From Pseudomonas viridiflava (lineage in GTDB: Bacteria > Pseudomonadota > Gammaproteobacteria > Pseudomonadales > Pseudomonadaceae), in the NCBI RefSeq assembly GCF_900601905.1, contig NZ_UWFA01000131.1, positions 1 through 64,000 on the forward strand: a DNA stretch of 64,000 bases, in the 5' to 3' direction. The translations under genes were made by a program, and so were the position numbers. The notes beneath the pieces are model-generated. The model did not search any database. It saw only the letters and a program-made list of their open reading frames with translations, and was not told where the DNA came from. Of this stretch, positions 25,130-33,742 are shown one piece after another (positions within the stretch are counted from its first letter, which is position 1; each line of letters opens with the position of its first letter).

Positions 25130-26629
25130 ATGATCGCTCGCGACACATTCTGGAAGCGACCCGGTTGGCTGTTCTGCGCGCTGCTTCTGCTGATTCACTT
25201 TGCCAGCGTCAAGCTGACCTTCCTCTGCGCTGTCACGCAGGACAACGTTGTGGTCATCTGGCTGCCCAACGCGGTATTGCTGAGCGCGTTGTTGCGCACC
25301 GAAGGACGGCGCCTGCCGCTGCTGGCAGCTGTCACGCTCTGCTCGGACATGCTGGGCAACCTGGGCACATTCAACTGGCTTGAAGCGCTGCTGCTCAGCG
25401 CGGTCAATCTCACCGAAGTGCTGATTACTTTCCTGCTGTTGAAACGAACTGGCGCGTGTCTGCGATTGCAGCGGCTGGAAGATCTGGTCAAATTCATTCT
25501 CGCCGGGCCACTGATTGCCGCGCTCACGGCGAGCCTGCTGGCGGCGGTTGTGCTGCAGCAGGTCTCCGGCGCAACCAGCGCGTACCTCACCCTGGTGCGC
25601 TTGTGGTGGTTCGGTGATGCGCTCGGCCTGCTGATTTACACCCCGCTGCTGCTGGCGTTTATCCAGCCGTCACGTCAGGAAAAACGCCTGACGCGCTTCG
25701 ACAACATCTTGCTGGCCGTCACGCTGTTGATGCTGGTCGCTGCCACCGCGGCCCACTTCGGCGGCGTAATGGACGAATTTACCGGCTCGCCGACGCTGCT
25801 TTTACCCTGCGCGGCCGTGATCGCCTTCCGCTTTGGCATCCGTTGGACAGCGGTATTCGTCGCACTGCTCTCCCTGTCGCTCACCCTGATGATGACCAGC
25901 GGGCTCAAGCCTTTTGGTGATATACCCATGCAATTGCAGGTGCTGCGCGCTCAGGAGTTCATTTTCACCCTGTGCCTTATCGGCATCGGCTTTGCGGTTC
26001 TGCTGGAGGAGTTGCAAGTGCGCGAGCTTGAGCTGGAAAGTCGCGTCAAAGGCCGCACTCTGGAGCTGGAGCGCTCCAACCTGCAACTGGCCGCGATCAG
26101 CAACACCGACGGGCTGACCGGAATTCCCAACCGTCGCCAGTTCGACGAAACCCTCAGCAGCGAGTGGAGCCGTGCGCGCCGCAATGGCCAGGGCTTAATG
26201 CTGACCATGCTCGATGTGGATTTTTTCAAGCAGTACAACGACCACTACGGCCACCAGGCGGGCGATGATGCCTTGCGCCATGTAGCCTTGGCGCTTAGAG
26301 ACCATGTGCGCCGCAGCGGCGACTTCGTGGCGCGATATGGCGGCGAAGAGTTCGCTATCATTTCCCAGTCCAGCAATGAAGAGCACGCGATGATGACCGC
26401 GGAAATGGTGTGTCAGGCCATTGAGGACCTGGGCTTGCCCCATGCGCTTTCACCCTTCAAAAACCTGACTGTCAGCCTGGGCTTTGCGCTGATCGTGCCG
26501 AACGAACACGACACCACCACCGGCTTGTTGAGAGCAGCCGACCAAGCCCTGTACTTCGCCAAACAGCGTGGGCGCAATCGGGTGGAAATGGCTGAGGGTA
26601 TTGAAGGATCAGCGACACGGTCCTTGTAG
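25130..26629 (+). CDS. MASE1-GGDEF diguanylate cyclase
   Basis: A 499-residue inner-membrane sensor that should make cyclic di-GMP from two GTP. The N-terminal ~300 residues form a MASE1 sensor with about eight membrane helices. A short coiled coil (ELELESRVKGRTLELERSNLQL) leads to the GGDEF domain, with active site GGEEF at 404-408 and an intact inhibitory I-site RSGD at 395-398, five residues before it. So it should be active and product-inhibited. No EAL domain. ATG 25130 is chosen; GTG and TTG starts three and six bases earlier are possible. It stands between ndh and the tRNA cluster. Confidence 0.92.
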   Translation: MIARDTFWKRPGWLFCALLLLIHFASVKLTFLCAVTQDNVVVIWLPNAVLLSALLRTEGRRLPLLAAVTLCSDMLGNLGTFNWLEALLLSAVNLTEVLITFLLLKRTGACLRLQRLEDLVKFILAGPLIAALTASLLAAVVLQQVSGATSAYLTLVRLWWFGDALGLLIYTPLLLAFIQPSRQEKRLTRFDNILLAVTLLMLVAATAAHFGGVMDEFTGSPTLLLPCAAVIAFRFGIRWTAVFVALLSLSLTLMMTSGLKPFGDIPMQLQVLRAQEFIFTLCLIGIGFAVLLEELQVRELELESRVKGRTLELERSNLQLAAISNTDGLTGIPNRRQFDETLSSEWSRARRNGQGLMLTMLDVDFFKQYNDHYGHQAGDDALRHVALALRDHVRRSGDFVARYGGEEFAIISQSSNEEHAMMTAEMVCQAIEDLGLPHALSPFKNLTVSLGFALIVPNEHDTTTGLLRAADQALYFAKQRGRNRVEMAEGIEGSATRSL

Positions 26630-26732
26630 GACCATTCGGAGGTTACGACGGGCACGAAAGCAGTGGGTCAGACAGGCTGCCATCGCGGGCAAGCACGCTT
26701 TTACAGGAAATGTCCTGGACTCAGGCAGACGC

Positions 26733-26775
26733 AAAAAAGCCCGACTTCGCACAAGGCGAAAATCGGGCTTCTTTG
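26733..26775 (-). terminator. Terminator of the tRNA operon
   Basis: Read on the minus strand, AGCCCGATTTTCGC pairs with GCGAAGTCGGGCT and is followed by TTTTTTG. It lies 7 bases after the 3' end of the last tRNA-Pro. On the other strand it may also stop the diguanylate cyclase message. Confidence 0.85.
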
Positions 26776-26781
26776 TAAATA

Positions 26782-26858
26782 TGGTCGGGGTAAGGGGATT
26801 CGAACTCCTGACATCCTGCTCCCAAAGCAGGCGCGCTACCGGACTGCGCTATACCCCG
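26782..26858 (-). tRNA. tRNA-Pro (anticodon TGG), copy 2
   Basis: 77-base cloverleaf with encoded CCA. Acceptor CGGGGTA/TACCCCG, anticodon loop TTTGGGA in stem CCTGC/GCAGG. Identical to the copy at 27042-27118. Last gene of the four-tRNA operon. Confidence 0.97.
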
Positions 26859-26960
26859 TTTGAAACTTTTTAAAGACGCCTCAACCAGCCGTCTGCGAAC
26901 TGATGCGAATGGCATCAGATCTATAAGATTCGGCCCCAACATTGCTGTTGAGGCCAAAAA

Positions 26961-27036
26961 TGGTGGGTCGTGTGGGATTCGAACCTACGACCAATTGGTT
27001 AAAAGCCAACTGCTCTACCAACTGAGCTAACGACCC
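26961..27036 (-). tRNA. tRNA-Lys (anticodon TTT)
   Basis: 76-base cloverleaf with encoded CCA. Acceptor GGGTCGT/ACGACCC, anticodon loop CTTTTAA, T arm GTAGG-TTCGAAT-CCCAC. Only five bases separate it from the upstream tRNA-Pro, so processing from one precursor is certain in practice. Confidence 0.97.
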
Positions 27037-27041
27037 AAAAA

Positions 27042-27118
27042 TGGTCGGGGTAAGGGGATTCGAACTCCTGACATCCTGCTCCCAAAGCAGGCGCGCTACC
27101 GGACTGCGCTATACCCCG
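27042..27118 (-). tRNA. tRNA-Pro (anticodon TGG), copy 1
   Basis: 77 bases, encoded CCA, identical to 26782-26858. The identity suggests a tandem duplication within the operon kept by gene conversion. Confidence 0.97.
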
Positions 27119-27139
27119 ATACAGCTACATTTTGAAATC

Positions 27140-27215
<76 letters not shown>

Positions 27216-27336
27216 ACTTATCGATTTCAGATGCAACTTCTACAACTTTAAAGCCTTGAACTAACGCTCTGTTAACTTGTTAATTCAACCTCTTCGATGT
27301 GTTTGCATCGCTGCGTTCACGTCTCTGAGGCGCGCT

Positions 27337-27364
27337 ATTCTACAATTTTAAAAAGAGGTGTCAA
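27337..27364 (-). promoter_or_regulatory. tRNA operon promoter with stringent-type discriminator
   Basis: Minus strand: TTGACA, 16-base AT-rich spacer CCTCTTTTTAAAATTG, TAGAAT, then the GC-rich AGCGCGCC between -10 and the start point. A GC-rich discriminator is typical of stable-RNA promoters repressed by ppGpp/DksA. Confidence 0.85.
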
Positions 27365-27500
27365 CCCCTTAAATTGCTTTTAAGACAATGATTTGCGATT
27401 TTTTTTCAGATGGCCTTTCAGCCCACGCAAATCAGTCTACTCATAGCGCCAGGATCGCCAGCGATAAAACATCGCCAACGAACCTGAGCGGCGAATCCTA

Positions 27501-30065
27501 TCAGCTGAAGACGATCTCGTCATCGACCACGGTGCCGGTGACACTCGAACCCGGCATGAAGCCACCCGACAGGATCAACTGCGCCAACGGGTTTTCGATC
27601 CAGCGCTGGATCGCACGCTTGAGAGGCCGCGCGCCATACACCGGGTCGTAACCCACCGCGATGAGCTTATCCATCGCCTCGGGGCTCAGCTCCAGCGACA
27701 ACTCACGTTCGGTCAGGCGGCTGCGCAGGCGCGCCAGCTGAATATCCGTGATGCCAGCGATCTGATCCCGGGCCAGAGGCTCAAAGATCACCACTTCGTC
27801 GATCCGGTTGAGGAATTCTGGCCGGAAGTGACTGCTCACCGCATCCATGACCGCGGCGCGCTGCGCCTCACGATCACCCACCAGTTCCTGAATCTGTGCC
27901 GAGCCCAGGTTGGAGGTCATGACGATCACGGTATTGCGGAAATCCACGGTGCGCCCGTGGCTGTCGGTCAGACGGCCATCTTCGAGCACCTGCAGCAGAA
28001 TGTTGAACACATCCGGGTGCGCCTTCTCGACTTCATCCAGCAGGATCACCGAGTAAGGCTTGCGCCGCACCGCTTCGGTCAGATAACCGCCTTCTTCATA
28101 GCCAACATAACCCGGTGGTGCACCGATCAGACGAGCCACGGAATGTTTCTCCATGAACTCGGACATATCAATACGCACCATGGCTTCTTCAGTGTCGAAC
28201 AGAAACTCGGCCAGCGCCTTGCACAGCTCGGTCTTGCCCACGCCGGTTGGGCCCAGGAACATGAACGAACCACTTGGGCGGTTCGGGTCGGACAACCCGG
28301 CCCGGGAGCGACGTACCGCGTTGGCTACCGCCACCACCGCCTCGTTCTGGCCGATGACGCGCTTGTGCAGCAGGCTTTCCATCTTAAGCAGCTTCTCGCG
28401 CTCACCTTCGAGCATCTTGGCCACCGGAATGCCGGTCCACTTGGACACCACTTCGGCGATTTCTTCCTCGGTGACTTTACTGCGCAGCAGCTGGTTTTCA
28501 GGCTTGCCGTGCTGATCGACCATTTGCAGGCTGCGCTCCAGATCCGGGATGATCCCGTACTGCAATTCAGCCATGCGGTTAAGGTCGCCACGACGGCGCG
28601 CCGCTTCCAGCTCCTGACGCGACTGCTCGATTTTCTGCTGGATCTGCGCCGAGCCGGTGACTTCGGCTTTTTCCGAGGTCCAGATCTCTTCAAGATCGGC
28701 GTATTCACGCTCCAGGCGAACGATTTCTTCCTGAAGTTTTTCCAGGCGCTTGATCGCCGCTTCGTCGTCTTCCTTCTTCAAGGCCTGGGATTCGACCTTC
28801 AACTGAATCAGGCGACGCTCAAGGCGATCGAGCACTTCGGGCTTGGAGTCGATTTCCATACGGATGCGGCTGGCGGCTTCGTCGATCAGGTCGATGGCCT
28901 TGTCCGGCAATTGGCGGTCCGTGATATAGCGATGGCTCAACTTGGCAGCCGCGATGATCGCGCCGTCGGTAATCGCCACCTTGTGGTGGACCTCGTAGCG
29001 CTCCTTGAGGCCCCGCAGGATCGCGATGGTGTCTTCCTCGCTCGGCTCGTCCACCAGGACTTTCTGGAAGCGACGTTCGAGGGCTGCGTCCTTCTCTATA
29101 TATTGTCGATATTCATTGAGCGTGGTCGCGCCGACGCAATGCAGCTCGCCACGGGCCAGGGCCGGCTTGAGCATATTGCCTGCGTCCATGGAGCCTTCAC
29201 CTTTACCGGCGCCGACCATGGTGTGCAGCTCGTCAATGAACAGGATGATCTGCCCGTCCTGCTTGGACAGCTCATTGAGCAGCGACTTGAGGCGCTCCTC
29301 GAACTCACCACGGAATTTGGCACCGGCAATCAACGAGCCCATGTCCAGGGACAGCAAGCGCTTGCCTTTAAGGCCGTCCGGCACTTCGCCATTAATGATC
29401 CGCTGCGCCAGACCTTCGGCAATCGCGGTTTTACCGACGCCGGGTTCGCCAATCAAGACCGGGTTGTTTTTGGTGCGGCGCTGCAGTACCTGGATGGTGC
29501 GACGAATTTCGTCGTCACGACCGATCACCGGGTCGAGCTTGCCTTCTTCGGCGCGTTTGGTCAGGTCAACGGTGTATTTGTCCAGGGCCTGGCGGGATTC
29601 TTCGACATTGGGGTCATTGACCGCAGAGCCGCCGCGCAGGTTGGTAATCGCATTTTCAAGCGCCTTCTTGCTGACGCCCTGGCCGAGCAGCAATTTGCCG
29701 AGCTTGCTGTTCTCGTCCATGGCCGCCAGCAGCACCAGTTCGCTGGAGATGAACTGGTCGCCTTTCTGCTGTGCCAGGCGATCGGCCTGATTGAGCAGGC
29801 GCGCCAGATCCTGGGACATGTTCACGTCGCCGGTGGGGTTCTGGATTTTTGGCAACTGGTCGAGCTCTTTGCTCAACTCTTTACGCAAGCTGTTGACGTC
29901 AAAGCCCACTTGCATCAGCAGAGGCTTGATGGTGCCGCCTTGCTGATCAAGCAACGCCTGCATCAGGTGCGCGGATTCAATGGCCGGATGGTCGAGGCCG
30001 ACCGCCAGGGATTGGGAATCGGATAACGCTAACTGAAGTTTGCTGGTCAATCTATCGATACGCAT
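27501..30065 (-). CDS. clpB: ATP-dependent disaggregase ClpB
   Basis: ClpB is the hexameric AAA+ chaperone that, with DnaK, threads polypeptides out of aggregates after heat stress. The 854 residues include the N-terminal Clp repeat domain ([18 protein letters not shown]), first AAA+ with GEPGVGKT, the long M-domain coiled coil (about residues 410-525, [15 protein letters not shown] and [15 protein letters not shown]), and second AAA+ with GPTGVGKTE. No ClpP-binding IGF loop is seen, as expected. Upstream is a sigma32-like promoter. Length is standard. Confidence 0.97.
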   Translation of the reverse strand: MRIDRLTSKLQLALSDSQSLAVGLDHPAIESAHLMQALLDQQGGTIKPLLMQVGFDVNSLRKELSKELDQLPKIQNPTGDVNMSQDLARLLNQADRLAQQKGDQFISSELVLLAAMDENSKLGKLLLGQGVSKKALENAITNLRGGSAVNDPNVEESRQALDKYTVDLTKRAEEGKLDPVIGRDDEIRRTIQVLQRRTKNNPVLIGEPGVGKTAIAEGLAQRIINGEVPDGLKGKRLLSLDMGSLIAGAKFRGEFEERLKSLLNELSKQDGQIILFIDELHTMVGAGKGEGSMDAGNMLKPALARGELHCVGATTLNEYRQYIEKDAALERRFQKVLVDEPSEEDTIAILRGLKERYEVHHKVAITDGAIIAAAKLSHRYITDRQLPDKAIDLIDEAASRIRMEIDSKPEVLDRLERRLIQLKVESQALKKEDDEAAIKRLEKLQEEIVRLEREYADLEEIWTSEKAEVTGSAQIQQKIEQSRQELEAARRRGDLNRMAELQYGIIPDLERSLQMVDQHGKPENQLLRSKVTEEEIAEVVSKWTGIPVAKMLEGEREKLLKMESLLHKRVIGQNEAVVAVANAVRRSRAGLSDPNRPSGSFMFLGPTGVGKTELCKALAEFLFDTEEAMVRIDMSEFMEKHSVARLIGAPPGYVGYEEGGYLTEAVRRKPYSVILLDEVEKAHPDVFNILLQVLEDGRLTDSHGRTVDFRNTVIVMTSNLGSAQIQELVGDREAQRAAVMDAVSSHFRPEFLNRIDEVVIFEPLARDQIAGITDIQLARLRSRLTERELSLELSPEAMDKLIAVGYDPVYGARPLKRAIQRWIENPLAQLILSGGFMPGSSVTGTVVDDEIVFS

Positions 30066-30135
30066 TTGTCACCTTCCTCTATAAGCAGGCCGGAGCAATG
30101 AACACACCTATAACTAAAACCTGCTGGATGCCCAC

Positions 30136-30164
30136 TACATGCGGGCAGTTGCGTGAGATTCAAG
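30136..30164 (-). promoter_or_regulatory. Sigma32 (heat-shock) promoter of clpB
   Basis: Minus strand: CTTGAA (30164-30159), 14-base spacer, CCGCATGTA (30144-30136), against consensus CTTGAA and CCCCATNTA with one mismatch. About 70 bases upstream of the clpB ATG, which has AGGAAGG as ribosome site. Confidence 0.78.
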
Positions 30165-30259
30165 CAGAATTTGATTGACGCAAGTCAGCAATGCAGGAAG
30201 AAAAGCCTTCATTGAGCTACCCGTCAAACACGGGATGACCCTCTGAGTTGATATTTTCC

Positions 30260-30347
30260 GTAGGAGCGGCTTTAGCCGCGAGCGATGGTGCTGACGATAA
30301 AGACGCAGCGCATAGGCCCACATCTTCGCGGCTAAGGCCGCTCCTAC
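30260..30347. repeat. REPIN between clpB and pgeF
   Basis: Arms GTAGGAGCGGCTTTAGCCGC and GCGGCTAAGGCCGCTCCTAC. Arms and spacer are nearly the reverse complement of 11713-11800, with only a handful of differences over 88 bases. Together with the sigma32 promoter at 30136-30164 it accounts for the 345-base gap between clpB and pgeF. Confidence 0.88.
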
Positions 30348-30410
30348 GGGAGCGTGTTTTCTGCGCGATAGGGCTGCGTCAGGGACACTGTTCGGCGATG
30401 CACAGAAAAA

Positions 30411-31139
30411 TCAGACCGGATCAATCCAGATCAGCGAAGCAAAGCGGCCATTGCGAGAGCTTTGCCGGTAGGAATAGAAGCGGGGATCAGTAACGGTGTC
30501 AAAACCACCACCATAGACGGCAGTGATTCCATGAGCTGCAAGCCGCAGACGGGCCAGGGCATAAATGTCAGCCATGAAACGGCCAGGATTTTCGCTGGGT
30601 ATGAAAGCCGCGTCGGTTTGCGGATGCGTGCTTATAAAGGCCTCGCGAACTTCCCCACCGACCTCGAACGACTGCTGACCAATGGCCGGGCCGAGCCAGA
30701 CGAGTATCTCGGCAGGTGCGACGCTCAAGCTATCGGCAGCCGCTTCAAGCACGCCCGCCGCCAGCCCGCGCCACCCCGCATGCGCCGCCGCCACGCGAGT
30801 ACCGGCCCGGTCGCAAAAAAGAGCAGGCAGGCAATCGGCAGTCATGATGGTGCAGGCGATGCCGGGGGCGTCAGTCCAGCTCGCATCCGCTTCAACTACA
30901 TGCGCCGGATCGGCTTCTGCCACGACAACGCCATGTACTTGCTTGAGCCACGCGGCCTGAATATTCAGCTGAGCGGTCAAGCGCGTGCGGTTTGCTGCGA
31001 CAGCCTGCGGGTCGTCATCGACATGATCGCCCAGATTGAAGCTATCGAACGGCGCCAGACTGACGCCGCCGCTGCGGGTGGTGACGCACGACTTGATCCC
31101 CGCAGGCGCGGGCCAGTCAGGGATCAGCCAGTCATTCAC
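30411..31139 (-). CDS. pgeF: Peptidoglycan editing factor / multicopper-like nucleosidase PgeF (YfiH)
   Basis: The 242-residue protein belongs to the YfiH/DUF152 family. Members have copper- or zinc-dependent oxidase or purine nucleosidase activity, and E. coli YfiH helps keep L-Ser out of the peptidoglycan stem. Metal-ligand motifs are present: KQVHGVVV, MTADCLPAL and AAAHAGWRGL. It overlaps the rluD stop by four bases (ATGA), the usual rluD-pgeF-clpB arrangement. Cytoplasmic, no signal. Confidence 0.93.
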   Translation of the reverse strand: MNDWLIPDWPAPAGIKSCVTTRSGGVSLAPFDSFNLGDHVDDDPQAVAANRTRLTAQLNIQAAWLKQVHGVVVAEADPAHVVEADASWTDAPGIACTIMTADCLPALFCDRAGTRVAAAHAGWRGLAAGVLEAAADSLSVAPAEILVWLGPAIGQQSFEVGGEVREAFISTHPQTDAAFIPSENPGRFMADIYALARLRLAAHGITAVYGGGFDTVTDPRFYSYRQSSRNGRFASLIWIDPV

Positions 31140-32098
31140 CCGATGAACGCCTCGCGGTCCTGCTTGAGCAGCGACAGCAGCCAGACAAAGTCGTCAGGCA
31201 GAGGCGATTCCCAGCTCATGCGCTTACCGGTCGTCGGGTGATCCAGCTCAAGGAAACGAGCATGCAGCGCCTGACGCGGGAAGGTTTTCAGCGAATCGAC
31301 CATGGTCATGCTGGCTGCAGGTGGGATACGGAAGCGGCCACCGTAGGCCTGATCGCCCACCAACGGGTAGTTGATGTGCGCCATGTGGACACGGATCTGG
31401 TGCGTACGGCCGGTTTCCAGCTTGACCCGCACATGGGTGTGGGAGCGGAAACGTTCGAGCACACGGTAATGACTCACCGCCTGCTTGCCGCCTTCCATCA
31501 CCGCCATGCGCTGACGCTGCTGGCCGTGACGGCCAATCGGCGCGTCGATCTTGCCGCCCGCCGTCACCACGCCGATCACGATGCACTCATAGATGCGGCT
31601 GACCGTGCGGCTTTGCAGCTGGGTGACCAGTTGGGTCTGCGCCTGAATCGTCTTGGCGACCACCATCAGACCAGTGGTGTCCTTGTCGAGACGGTGCACG
31701 ATACCGGCGCGCGGCACATTGATGATGTCCGGCACGTGGTGCAGCAAGGCGTTGAGCAAGGTGCCATCGGCATGACCGGCAGCAGGATGCACCACCAGAC
31801 CGGCAGGTTTGTTGATGACCAGAATCTGGTCGTCTTCATAGACGATATCGAGCGCGATGTCCTGGGCGACCCATTCTCCCTGGGCCTCCTGCTCGGCAAT
31901 CAGTTGCAGAACAGAACCACCGTGCACGATGTCACGAGGGCGCAATACGCCTCCGTCCACCGTCAGACGGCCGTCCTTGATCCAGGCAGAAAGGCGCGAG
32001 CGCGAGTGCTCAGCGAATAATTGTGCAGCGACTTGATCGAGGCGTTGACCGCCCAATTCGGACGGCACCTCTGCGCGAAGTTCTATATTTTCGGACAT
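31136..32098 (-). CDS. rluD: 23S rRNA pseudouridine 1911/1915/1917 synthase
   Basis: RluD makes three pseudouridines in helix 69 of 23S rRNA, important for subunit joining. The 320-residue enzyme has an N-terminal S4 RNA-binding domain (GGQRLDQVAAQLFAEHSRSR) and the RluA catalytic core with HRLDKDTTGLMVVAK, where the Asp of RLDKD is the nucleophile, and GRTHQIRVHMAHI. Divergent from bamD over 148 bases. Cotranscribed with pgeF. Confidence 0.96.
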   Translation of the reverse strand: MSENIELRAEVPSELGGQRLDQVAAQLFAEHSRSRLSAWIKDGRLTVDGGVLRPRDIVHGGSVLQLIAEQEAQGEWVAQDIALDIVYEDDQILVINKPAGLVVHPAAGHADGTLLNALLHHVPDIINVPRAGIVHRLDKDTTGLMVVAKTIQAQTQLVTQLQSRTVSRIYECIVIGVVTAGGKIDAPIGRHGQQRQRMAVMEGGKQAVSHYRVLERFRSHTHVRVKLETGRTHQIRVHMAHINYPLVGDQAYGGRFRIPPAASMTMVDSLKTFPRQALHARFLELDHPTTGKRMSWESPLPDDFVWLLSLLKQDREAFIG

Positions 32099-32165
32099 GG
32101 CCAGACTAGGTGGCGGCTAGCCTTTGGTTTCGGCAGCGCGCTTGTGGTTAAATACGGCGTCTTTT

Positions 32166-32186
32166 GCCCCGGGGGTTCCGCGGGGC
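32166..32186 (+). other. GC hairpin in the bamD leader
   Basis: GCCCCG at 32166-32171 pairs with CGGGGC at 32181-32186 across nine bases. It lies about 60 bases before the bamD start and would form in the message leader. No T-run directly follows, so a terminator is unlikely. Confidence 0.4.
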
Positions 32187-32246
32187 GCTCATCATAACAG
32201 GACGGTCTCGCCCAAGACAGCGACCGTTATAGGGACGCAAGCCGCC

Positions 32247-33269
32247 ATGCAAGTGAAACACCTGCTGCTGATCGCCATCCTCGCACTCACCGCTGCCTGC
32301 TCGTCGAAGGAAGTGATCGACGAAAACCTCAGCGAAGTCGAGCTGTACCAGCAGGCGCAGGCCGACCTGGGCAACAACAGCTATTCGACCGCCACTGACA
32401 AGCTCAAGGCGCTGGAATCGCGATATCCGTTCGGGCGCTATGCCGATCAGGCTCAGCTTGAGCTGATCTACTCGAACTACAAGAACGGCGAACCGGAGGC
32501 CGCGAAGTCTGCTGCCGAGCGTTTCATCCGTTTGCACCCACAGCATCCGAATGTCGACTACGCCTACTACATGAAAGGCCTGACCTCCTTCGACCAAGAC
32601 GTTGGCCTGCTGGCGCGCTTCCTGCCGCTGGACCAGACCAAGCGTGACCCGGGCGCAGCACGTGACTCGTTCAACGAGTTCGCGCAGCTGACCAGTCGTT
32701 ACCCGAACAGCCGTTACGCGCCGGACGCCAAGCAGCGCATGATTTACTTGCGCAACCTGCTGGCTTCCTACGAAATCCACGTTGCCGACTACTACCTGAC
32801 CCGTCAGGCGTACGTCGCCGCTGCAAACCGTGGCCGTTACGTGATCGAAAACTTCCAGGAAACCCCATCCGTGGGTGACGGCCTGGCAGTGATGGTCGAA
32901 TCCTACCAGCGCCTGCATCTGGACGACCTGTCGGCCACCAGCCTGGAAGTGCTCAAGGCCAACTACCCGAACCACCCGCAACTGGTCGACGGTCAGTTCG
33001 TGCCGCGTGAAGCCGAGGCCGACAACCGTTCGTGGCTGTCCAAGGCGACATTGGGTCTGATCGAAAGCAATCCGCCGCTGCCGCCGGGCCAGACCCGCGC
33101 CAACCAGGATGTGATCCGTCAGTACCAGGACGCCAAGGACGCGATCCCGAAAGAGCTGCTGCCGGAAAACCAGGCAGAACTCGACGAACAGGAACGCGAA
33201 GCAGCAGAAGCGGCAGGCACTAACGACCGTTCGTGGTTCAGCTACATGACGCTGGGTCTGTTCGACTGA
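32247..33269 (+). CDS. bamD: Outer membrane assembly lipoprotein BamD
   Basis: BamD is the essential lipoprotein of the BAM complex that folds beta-barrel proteins into the outer membrane. The 340-residue precursor has a lipoprotein signal [18 protein letters not shown] with lipobox LTAAC, acylated Cys at 18; the next residues SSK lack an inner-membrane retention Asp. Five TPR-like helical repeats follow ([33 protein letters not shown] and so on). The C-terminal ~80 residues are an extension usual for Pseudomonas. Start at 32247 is fixed by the lipobox; a frame opening earlier is not translated. A strong terminator follows. Confidence 0.96.
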   Translation: MQVKHLLLIAILALTAACSSKEVIDENLSEVELYQQAQADLGNNSYSTATDKLKALESRYPFGRYADQAQLELIYSNYKNGEPEAAKSAAERFIRLHPQHPNVDYAYYMKGLTSFDQDVGLLARFLPLDQTKRDPGAARDSFNEFAQLTSRYPNSRYAPDAKQRMIYLRNLLASYEIHVADYYLTRQAYVAAANRGRYVIENFQETPSVGDGLAVMVESYQRLHLDDLSATSLEVLKANYPNHPQLVDGQFVPREAEADNRSWLSKATLGLIESNPPLPPGQTRANQDVIRQYQDAKDAIPKELLPENQAELDEQEREAAEAAGTNDRSWFSYMTLGLFD

Positions 33270-33283
33270 TCCATGCGTGAATC

Positions 33284-33311
33284 AAAAAAAAGGCCTTCGG
33301 GCCTTTTTTTG
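33284..33311 (+). terminator. Rho-independent terminator of bamD
   Basis: AAAAAAAAGGCC, TTCG tetraloop, GGCCTTTTTTTG: stable stem with a seven-base T-run 15 bases after the bamD stop. Confidence 0.93.
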
Positions 33312-33320
33312 TTTTTCCCT

Positions 33321-33408
33321 GTTGGAGCGAGGCTTGCCCGCGAAGAAACATAACGCGGCATGCCTGACAAACCGCGGCGCCTGATTCGCGGGCAAGCCAC
33401 GCTCCAAC
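33321..33408. repeat. REPIN downstream of bamD
   Basis: Arms GTTGGAGCGAGGCTTGCCCG and CGGGCAAGCCACGCTCCAAC, spacer with AACGCGGCATGCCTGACAAA. Same family as the tandem array at 28-536, including spacer similarity. Confidence 0.87.
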
Positions 33409-33496
33409 CGAGGATCGCATCTTCCAGACAGCATCAGAGACACAACCCCCCGCCTTCGCTACACTGCGAAAATCTCCAATCACCAAGCTGGAAATC

Positions 33497-33742
33497 ATGA
33501 TTCGCTTAATTATGTGGGTCGCGCTTATTGCTGCGGCCGTGTGGTTCATCAAGCGTCTGATCAACCCTCCTGCTGCACGCCGCAAACCCGCTGCCCCCGC
33601 CCCTGAAAGTGCTGCTGCGCCCATGGTCCGCTGCGCTCAATGCGGTGTTCACCTGCCACAGGACCGAGCACTGAGCCAGGCCAATCAATGGTATTGCAGC
33701 GAGGCCCATCGGCTAGAAGGCCCCGCGGCACGTGATCGCTGA
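33497..33742 (+). CDS. PP0621-family small membrane protein
   Basis: An 81-residue protein: one N-terminal membrane helix (MIRLIMWVALIAAAVWFI), a Pro/Ala-rich linker, then MVRCAQCGVHLPQDRAL and YCSEAHRLEG, a small zinc-ribbon-like module with two Cys of a CxxC pair, His and a further Cys. It fits the PP0621 family of Pseudomonas. Its end overlaps the pilS start by 11 bases, so it is in the pilSR transcript. Metal binding is inference; function unknown. Confidence 0.83.
   Translation: MIRLIMWVALIAAAVWFIKRLINPPAARRKPAAPAPESAAAPMVRCAQCGVHLPQDRALSQANQWYCSEAHRLEGPAARDR

Noticed and set aside
26680..26706. Additional REPIN after the diguanylate cyclase
   Set aside because: Only a fragment (CATCGCGGGCAAGCACGCTTT) with no matching inverted arm; too eroded to list as a feature.
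27828..30026. 732-codon frame opposite clpB
   Set aside because: Long only because clpB codon bias keeps stops out of this frame; no family motif.
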